A stretch of 64,000 nucleotides of DNA, taken from NCBI GenBank assembly GCA_030762175.1, contig CM060846.1, positions 185,806,041-185,870,040 on the forward strand, written 5' to 3'. A program made the position numbers and the translations under genes. This document shows positions 58,330-64,000 of the stretch, one piece after another (positions within the stretch are counted from its first letter, which is position 1; each line of letters starts with the position of its first letter). The notes under the pieces were generated by a model, which saw only the letters and a program-made list of their open reading frames with translations, did not search any database and was not told the DNA's origin. Source of the stretch: Metallyticus violacea. Taxonomy: Eukaryota; Arthropoda; Insecta; Mantodea; Metallyticidae.

Positions 58330-59620
58330 GGTAAATGCAGAATACAAGGTAGAAATTATGGCTTCTAATTCAAACTTGATGCCTTCAATGAACATTTGAA
58401 CTACAATAAACAAGAAATTAAACGATTTCTTAAACTTAAAGAAAGATGGCGATTAAGATCGGCAGATATACATTTCCTGAACAGATGCATAACAAAAATA
58501 ATATCCCCTAAATTTGTTCGCAAATTGGTAACGTTTAACAAAGATAGCAGAGAACAAAAAGCCATGGAAAAGAAAGTACTTGAAATGGAAATATGTAAAC
58601 ACTATGGTGCGATTGCGGAAATAGATTTGGAGCTGTGTGAATTACTTCTAAAATTATCAAAATCGTTAGGCTCGATAATTTGGGAAAATTTGGAAAGAAA
58701 TGCCTTTGAATTTATTAGTTTCCGAGTTAAATAGAGAGACATTTGCCAAAAGAGGAAATTTTAAATACTACATAATAAACCTGCCGATAAAATAAACATT
58801 ACCAAACCTAACCTCTAAACCGTCAACCTCTCGAAAGAATGTTTCAATTCAGAAGAAATGCAGATCTTAAACAAAGGCATTAACACATGCGTAGGTTTCT
58901 CCAGTATTCTAGGTGCGTGTGTAGCAGATATAGAGCTGGCAATAGTGTATTTAGGCATAACAGACAAAAATTTCGTAAAAAACTTCGGCAAAAGTACTAC
59001 ACTAAATTGGAATTAATTACTTTGGCCCAAGATCTTACCAAAAAATAACCAGAGCTCTCAACAATAAAAATTGAATTTACACAAAGAGTGACAAAGACAA
59101 CAAAATCGTAATTTTAGATATAGAAGACTACAAACAAAGGATGCTTGATGTGTTAAATGGTGAAGAATTTATACAAGTAAAAAAGGACCCTCTGAAAAAA
59201 TGCATAAAATGCATGACAGAAGTTTGGAAAATAGCAACCTGATTCCAAAAACAGATCGGTACAAAATGAAAGCTCACAACCCATCTTTAGCTATGATAAA
59301 TGGCCTTCCAAAGATCCGCAATTCTGCTAGAAGTATGAGGCCAATTATTAATAACATAAACACCCCGATCTACCGCTTAGCAAGTAGGTTATCATTAAAG
59401 TTCTATTCACTACCAAAATTTGAATGCACACAAAAGCTGGTGAATTACTTACAAAAAGATACGATAAGGTTACAAATGAATACTTTTTTTTCTGCGGAAG
59501 GATTAAAAATAGGTGATTTACTAATTCTGTGCTACGAATTAAAAAATTCTTTCTATTTTTCCGTAGCACATCTGTTTTCGCAATATGGCAATATTGAATG
59601 AAAATATAATTGTAAAATTC
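58330..59620 (+). mobile_element. PLE 5' half (N-terminal domain), in tandem with the preceding PLE
   Basis: Plus strand: YNKQEIKRFLKLKERWRLRS, then NRCITKIISPKFVRKLV and a helical stretch to 58734; EMQILNKGINTCVGF (LNKGLKF box); VILDIEDYKQRMLDVLNGEE (the MDREDY box); AMINGLPKIRNSARSMRPI and INTPIYRLASRLSL, matching the LYGLPKIHK and RPIVSS-TY-LAK segments that open a Penelope reverse transcriptase. The palm with YVDD is absent. Four stops or frameshifts break it. Its start lies only about 240 bp after the 3' end of the preceding PLE in the same orientation. Confidence 0.8.
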
Positions 59621-59719
59621 GCAAAAATATTACACACTCATATACAAGTTTTGAAGAAAATAAAATAATAGCACAAGAGTCTACCTGAATTTGAGAATGT
59701 ATGTTAATTATCTTGTGTA

Positions 59720-61330
59720 CCCCTTTTTATTTTCCCATGGAGCAGCAATTTACGCAATTTTCTTAAGTGTTCTCTGGTAAGTTCGTCACATGCAAGACAC
59801 CAGCAGTAATTGGCCATCATATGTACGTCTGAATGTCGTCAAACATATTTCAGTTCCTGGTGAAACCTTTCACCTTGCTCTTTACTGACAGTTCCTAAAT
59901 TTAACAGGAAGTAGTCAAGATGTGACTTGATGAAATGTAGCTTCAAACTCAAATTACAGCCGAGCAGCCTAAATTTCCCACCATATTTCTGACAATTTAT
60001 TTGTATTCAGGGTGTTTTACATTGCCCAGAATTTTCTTAACCTTCTCTCTGAGTCCATTTTGTGCATCTTTTTCAGTTTCATTCATCGAGATGATAAAAT
60101 TAACATGTTTCACCAATTTCCTCATCTGTGGTCAATCAATTACTCCCTCTCCGATTTTATTCCTTGACAATAATGCAAATTTTGTGCATAAGCACTGGAA
60201 GCAAGGCAACTTTTGCAAATGCTTTCATGATTTATTAGATTAGGCCAAATTTTAGTTTTAATGAAGGGAACAGAAATTTAGTAACAATTTTTTGATCCAG
60301 ATTTAAGTCAGCACATATTTGCCACTCATGGTTGTAGTACATAATTATCTCAAGACCTTGCTTCAGAGTTTCATAAGACTCTTAGTTTTGTAGAATGTGC
60401 AAGAGGTATTGAAGCTAACTTGCTGCCATTATGAAGTAGCACTGCCTTAAGACGTTGTTTGAAAGAATCTGAAAAGACTCCAGTTACTTGGCTATATGCT
60501 TCCCTGCCCAACTATTGAATAAGATTACACACAAAACACAAGTTGATCTTCTTCAGCATAGTGCTTGTGGAACTATGTTTCAATTCCTATACCAGGAAAA
60601 TGTAATGCAAGGCGATAATAAATTCTTCTCCTGCACTCTTAAGGCCTAAATACCTGACTAAATTATTTAACTCAAATTGATTAAACTGTTGTAGTAAATT
60701 GTCAAATTCTTCTGGATTTGAAACCAACTCATTTTCAGAAGTCACAGAGGTGCTTTCCGATTCACTAAAATTAAGGTCTTCTGGTGGTGTAGGCATGAGT
60801 AGTTTGGATCCATGAGGAATAGGCCATGTAGCTGAGATCAGATTTGGATATTTAATTCCTGCCTTAATATTTTTGGTTGGGGGCCAGCAACTTTGCACAA
60901 GTAAAAGTAACAATCATCATGGTGACTCTGTTACTTTTTCCATATCATTGGTTTTGCAAATGGCTTTGCCTTCCGTTTCCTTTCATATCAATAACATAAT
61001 CCCTAAACACAACCGTTACATGCAATATGAGGCACAAACGACTTATCCTGATCAACAACTTTCTCTTTGAAAAATGAGTAATATTTCTTCATTTGTGAGT
61101 GTATTTTACGTATCTTCCCATTAAACACATATCATCCACAAATGTAACATAAACTTCTGAGGGCTTTACACAACTGTTACATGCAATATGAGGCACAAAC
61201 GACTTATCCTGATCAACAACTTTCTCTTTGAAAAATGAGTAATATTTCTTCATTTGTGAGTGTATTTTACGTATCTTCCCATTAAACACATATCATCCAC
61301 AAATGTAAAATAATCTTCTGAGGGCTTTAT
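59720..61330 (-). pseudogene. Degraded copy of an uncharacterised arthropod protein family
   Basis: On the minus strand pieces appear in the order known for a multi-copy, uncharacterised arthropod family. First a zinc-ribbon-like N-terminus (CYICG, then KVVDQDKSFVPHIACNSCV, then MIW and HHDDCYFYLCKVAG). Then KYPNLISATWPIPHG and an acidic stretch (60913-60587, ending NQFELNNLVRYLGLKSAGEE). Next SDSFKQRLKAVLLHNGSKLA and HEWQICADLN. Last LHFIKSHLDYFLLNLGTVSK, EQGERFHQ and MMANYCWCLA near 59790-59930. Family function is unknown to me; the Cys/His pattern suggests metal binding. Frames change many times, so it cannot be translated. The N-terminal part (61008-61330) is duplicated in tandem. Absence of recognisable introns would fit a retrocopy or a transposon-borne gene. 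Confidence 0.7.
61008..61330. repeat. 161-bp tandem duplication inside the degraded gene
   Basis: Two copies, 61008-61169 and 61170-61330, differ at only a few positions (for example GTAACATAAACTTC against GTAAAATAATCTTC). They cover the zinc-ribbon-like coding part, so this is a recent event in already damaged sequence. Confidence 0.95.
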
Positions 61331-62487
61331 AGACACTCTCTCCTATGTAATTCTAATGTAGAAGTCATACTGTACTTTTATTTTAGCACTACTCATATAG
61401 AAGATGAAAGTGCATATTAACACATGTTTTCAGCTCAATTCAAGATCCATGATAGCTGTAAATGTAAACTTAAATATGTCACAAGAAGACAGACCTGACC
61501 GATAGAACAAAACTGAAAAATATTTGCACATATCATAAAAACGAGCACATTAGGAAGAAAATCAACAAATTTAATATAACATAATGAAACAAACTTAGCA
61601 GTAAGCAGTATAAGCTGAATGAATTTAGCACCATAAACATATATGCACATATCTTAAAAATTACATGTGATAGCCAAAAACAAACTTCATTTTTGTAATC
61701 AGGGCACTGATTCACATGAAAGTCACATATTTTCCTTTATATTATGGAATCAATGTTAACCGGTGTAATCCATTAAAGTATTACAAAAGACATTTGCAAA
61801 GCCCAATCATTGAATAATTTTCATGATTCAGGTACTGTTGACGACATAGTATGTGTTAACTATATTGATTTAGTAATCTCTGTGATTCATTACAAAATTT
61901 TCAGAATAAATGTTGCCATTGCTTTTAATTTTGTAAATCTTGATTTGCCCAGTAGCACAGAAGGTATTAAACTGGGTGCTTAATAGTGAAATCACATTTT
62001 GATCTCAATAAATGATTCAAGTTATAAAGGAAGTAAGTCAGCTTCTATCAAAGCCATTTATCCCCTTATATACCAATAATTACATGAGTAATTCAAGATC
62101 TGGTATTCATATTATTATAAAGAAGAGTGAAAAAAATTAAACAAATCACAATTAACAAATAAATTGCTTTGTAAATTGTTTGAAGAAAATACAAACTCAA
62201 TTCCATTCTTTCTTTAACCAGCCGGTAATGCCATTGAAAAAATGAGCTGAGGTATCTAAAGTGGCAATATATTTTTATTCTTTGTATTAAATGATATTTT
62301 ATGTAAATCATCATTGTATAACAACTTCAACACTTACAGATTAAGGCCTGATATGAATGGAGGTCCTCAAAGCTGTGACATGGAGTTCGTTTTTTTATTT
62401 TTTGTACATATATGGAAGTTGTCTTTAATTTTAAAAGATATTCTTATAATTGGTACACTAAATTGTTGATTTTATATCCTATTCTTT
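61331..62487. other. AT-rich intergenic stretch
   Basis: No gene, mobile element or RNA recognised; short hydrophobic open frames only. Confidence 0.5.
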
Positions 62488-64000
62488 TGGAATTTCCAGT
62501 CATTTGTGATTTATTACAGCTTGGCTAGTTTTCACAGAATGATAAATATATATCTACTACTTTTATAATTGAAGATGCGTGCCTGGCAATACTATACACA
62601 TTTTCTTTAAACAAAAATTTTTATTGCTGAAACCACCTTTAGTGACAAAAACAGTACTAGGTATAAGCTGAAACAAAGAAAAACTTGAAATGGTTGAATC
62701 ATTAGGTAATGTACTATGCAAATTAATAATCTATATGTAATATATCTATTTTCTGTACAATATAATTTGTGGCAATAACTATATATTAGACATTTTTTAC
62801 GATTGTTATTTATGTATTTTGGAGTAACAGATAAGAACTGAGAGTGTTCCACTGACCGAAATATTATTTCTGTCAGCCCCTTTTTGTATGTTTTGTTGCT
62901 AATAGTGCCTCTTTATTGCATTCGAATAATTAGCAAGGATATTGAATGCAATGATAATCAGTCCACATGTAAATTGCAAGGTGTGAATACATCAATGGTT
63001 TGCAAAGTATGTTGAATAGTTATAACAAAAATTGACATTACCACATATTTAATATGTAAGGAGTAATGAAACTTAATTTGCATACAGAAATGCTGGACAA
63101 GTGCCAGGAAGTTCTGGCTAATCAGTAAATTATCTATTATCTATGTGATGTGATTTTATGCAAGAACCATATACAACACAGTCATTGTTTCCTTATTCTT
63201 TATTTGTTTTATTCATGAATGCTGTGTAACATTTCAGTCCAACATTTATTTGGGTTGTGAAAATGCCAAAAATTTTGCTCAGAGGCATCTTCTTGCAGGC
63301 TTTAAGTTATTTTATATGCCATAAATCTATGACACGGGGCACATGGCTTTACTTTCATTCCAAAGCAAATACCATACATATTTATTCATTTATAGCTATA
63401 TATAAATATAAAATGTCTTTTGGGTTTATCATACATATGTGTATTATGTACTTATGGTTACAAAATATGTATTTACAAATAATGCAGTCAAATTACATAT
63501 TTCTGTACCTGTATAAGAGATAACAAAAGATTAGGCAAACTTAAATATATGCACATAAACTTTGTGCTGAAAATCCTGATTGTGCAATCTTTGTAATTCA
63601 TATTTTGTATTAAACTGTCTTATTGGTCTTCCTAGCCTGATAGAGGTACATAAATGCAATAAAATGGCATAATTGAATTTGTTTAATAAATTTAAAATAG
63701 TTTTTAACATTTGGATGAAAAAAATCTGCTATTATCTGTATTTATGATATTTTTTGACAAATTATTTTATGGAAAATGGTGAGTTAATGGATTGCAGGAT
63801 AAAAATATTATAATAATTGCAATAACATTATGCTAAAGTTATCACTTCTTTAACTTCTAAACAACAAGACATCCACAATCGCTGACATTCAGAATTGTTA
63901 AAAGTACATTTAAATTGGAGCACACACTGTGTTTTACATATAAAATATATGTATGCTTAAGCTTAAATTTTAATGAAAATCGTTTCCAATAGATGAAGAC
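62488..64000. repeat. Right copy of the long direct repeat (partner 1-1531)
   Basis: Starts at TGGAATTTCCAGTCATT and follows 1-1531 to the end of the window, where 64000 corresponds to 1531. The left border cannot be defined, because the left copy starts at the window edge. Confidence 0.93.

Overview
The window is AT-rich eukaryotic DNA, most likely from an insect or other arthropod. Three things support this: several arthropod-type mobile element relics (Penelope-like elements, CR1/Jockey-type LINEs, a tRNA-derived SINE and hAT transposases), candidate introns with GT/AG borders, and a broken copy of an uncharacterised protein family widespread in arthropods. There are no operons, no ribosomal or transfer RNA genes and no CRISPR. 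I could not assign a species.

Layout. 1-1531 is a near-identical direct copy of 62488-64000. 3.8-6.7 kb holds a 5'-truncated LINE on the minus strand. 6.8-12.5 kb is a mosaic of Penelope-like (PLE) fragments in both orientations plus two SINEs. Parts of this mosaic recur at 21.7-24.3 kb, where a further PLE is inserted with a clear 13-bp target duplication. A possible Mutator-like transposase fragment (17.7 kb) and a hAT relic (18.2-19.6 kb) follow. More LINE fragments lie at 25.5-26.9 kb.

The centre (about 21-41 kb) holds the most interesting object: a probable plus-strand split gene. A 114-bp phase-0 exon occurs three times (21152, 27022, 29256), the last two inside a 2.2-kb-spaced tandem duplication. 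After a phase-0 acceptor at 31659 comes a long last exon of about 8.8 kb. This exon consists almost entirely of a Lys/Glu/Asn/His-rich protein repeat with a three-level hierarchy: alternating 116- and 118-residue monomers, 702-bp dimers, and a 2.1-kb block of three dimers present twice. It ends in a unique C-terminus and stop near 40493. The reading frame is interrupted by several frameshifts and stops, so this copy looks like a pseudogene or a locus with sequence errors. I recognise no known family in it.

41.5-44.6 kb and 52.3-55.2 kb are paralogous copies of one 3-kb segment (SINE, LINE reverse-transcriptase piece, PLE tail). Between them lie a second hAT relic (45.9-47.3 kb) and a degenerate T-rich minisatellite (51.4-52.3 kb). 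The right side has a head-to-head pair of PLEs (54.9-58.1 kb), the 5' half of another PLE in tandem (58.3-59.6 kb), and the degraded gene of the uncharacterised arthropod family (59.7-61.3 kb, minus strand) with a 161-bp internal tandem duplication.

Apart from the repeat gene, nothing here looks like an active gene; the window is mainly layered, mutually inserted and duplicated transposon debris. All homology calls come from reading translated motifs by eye, not from searches.
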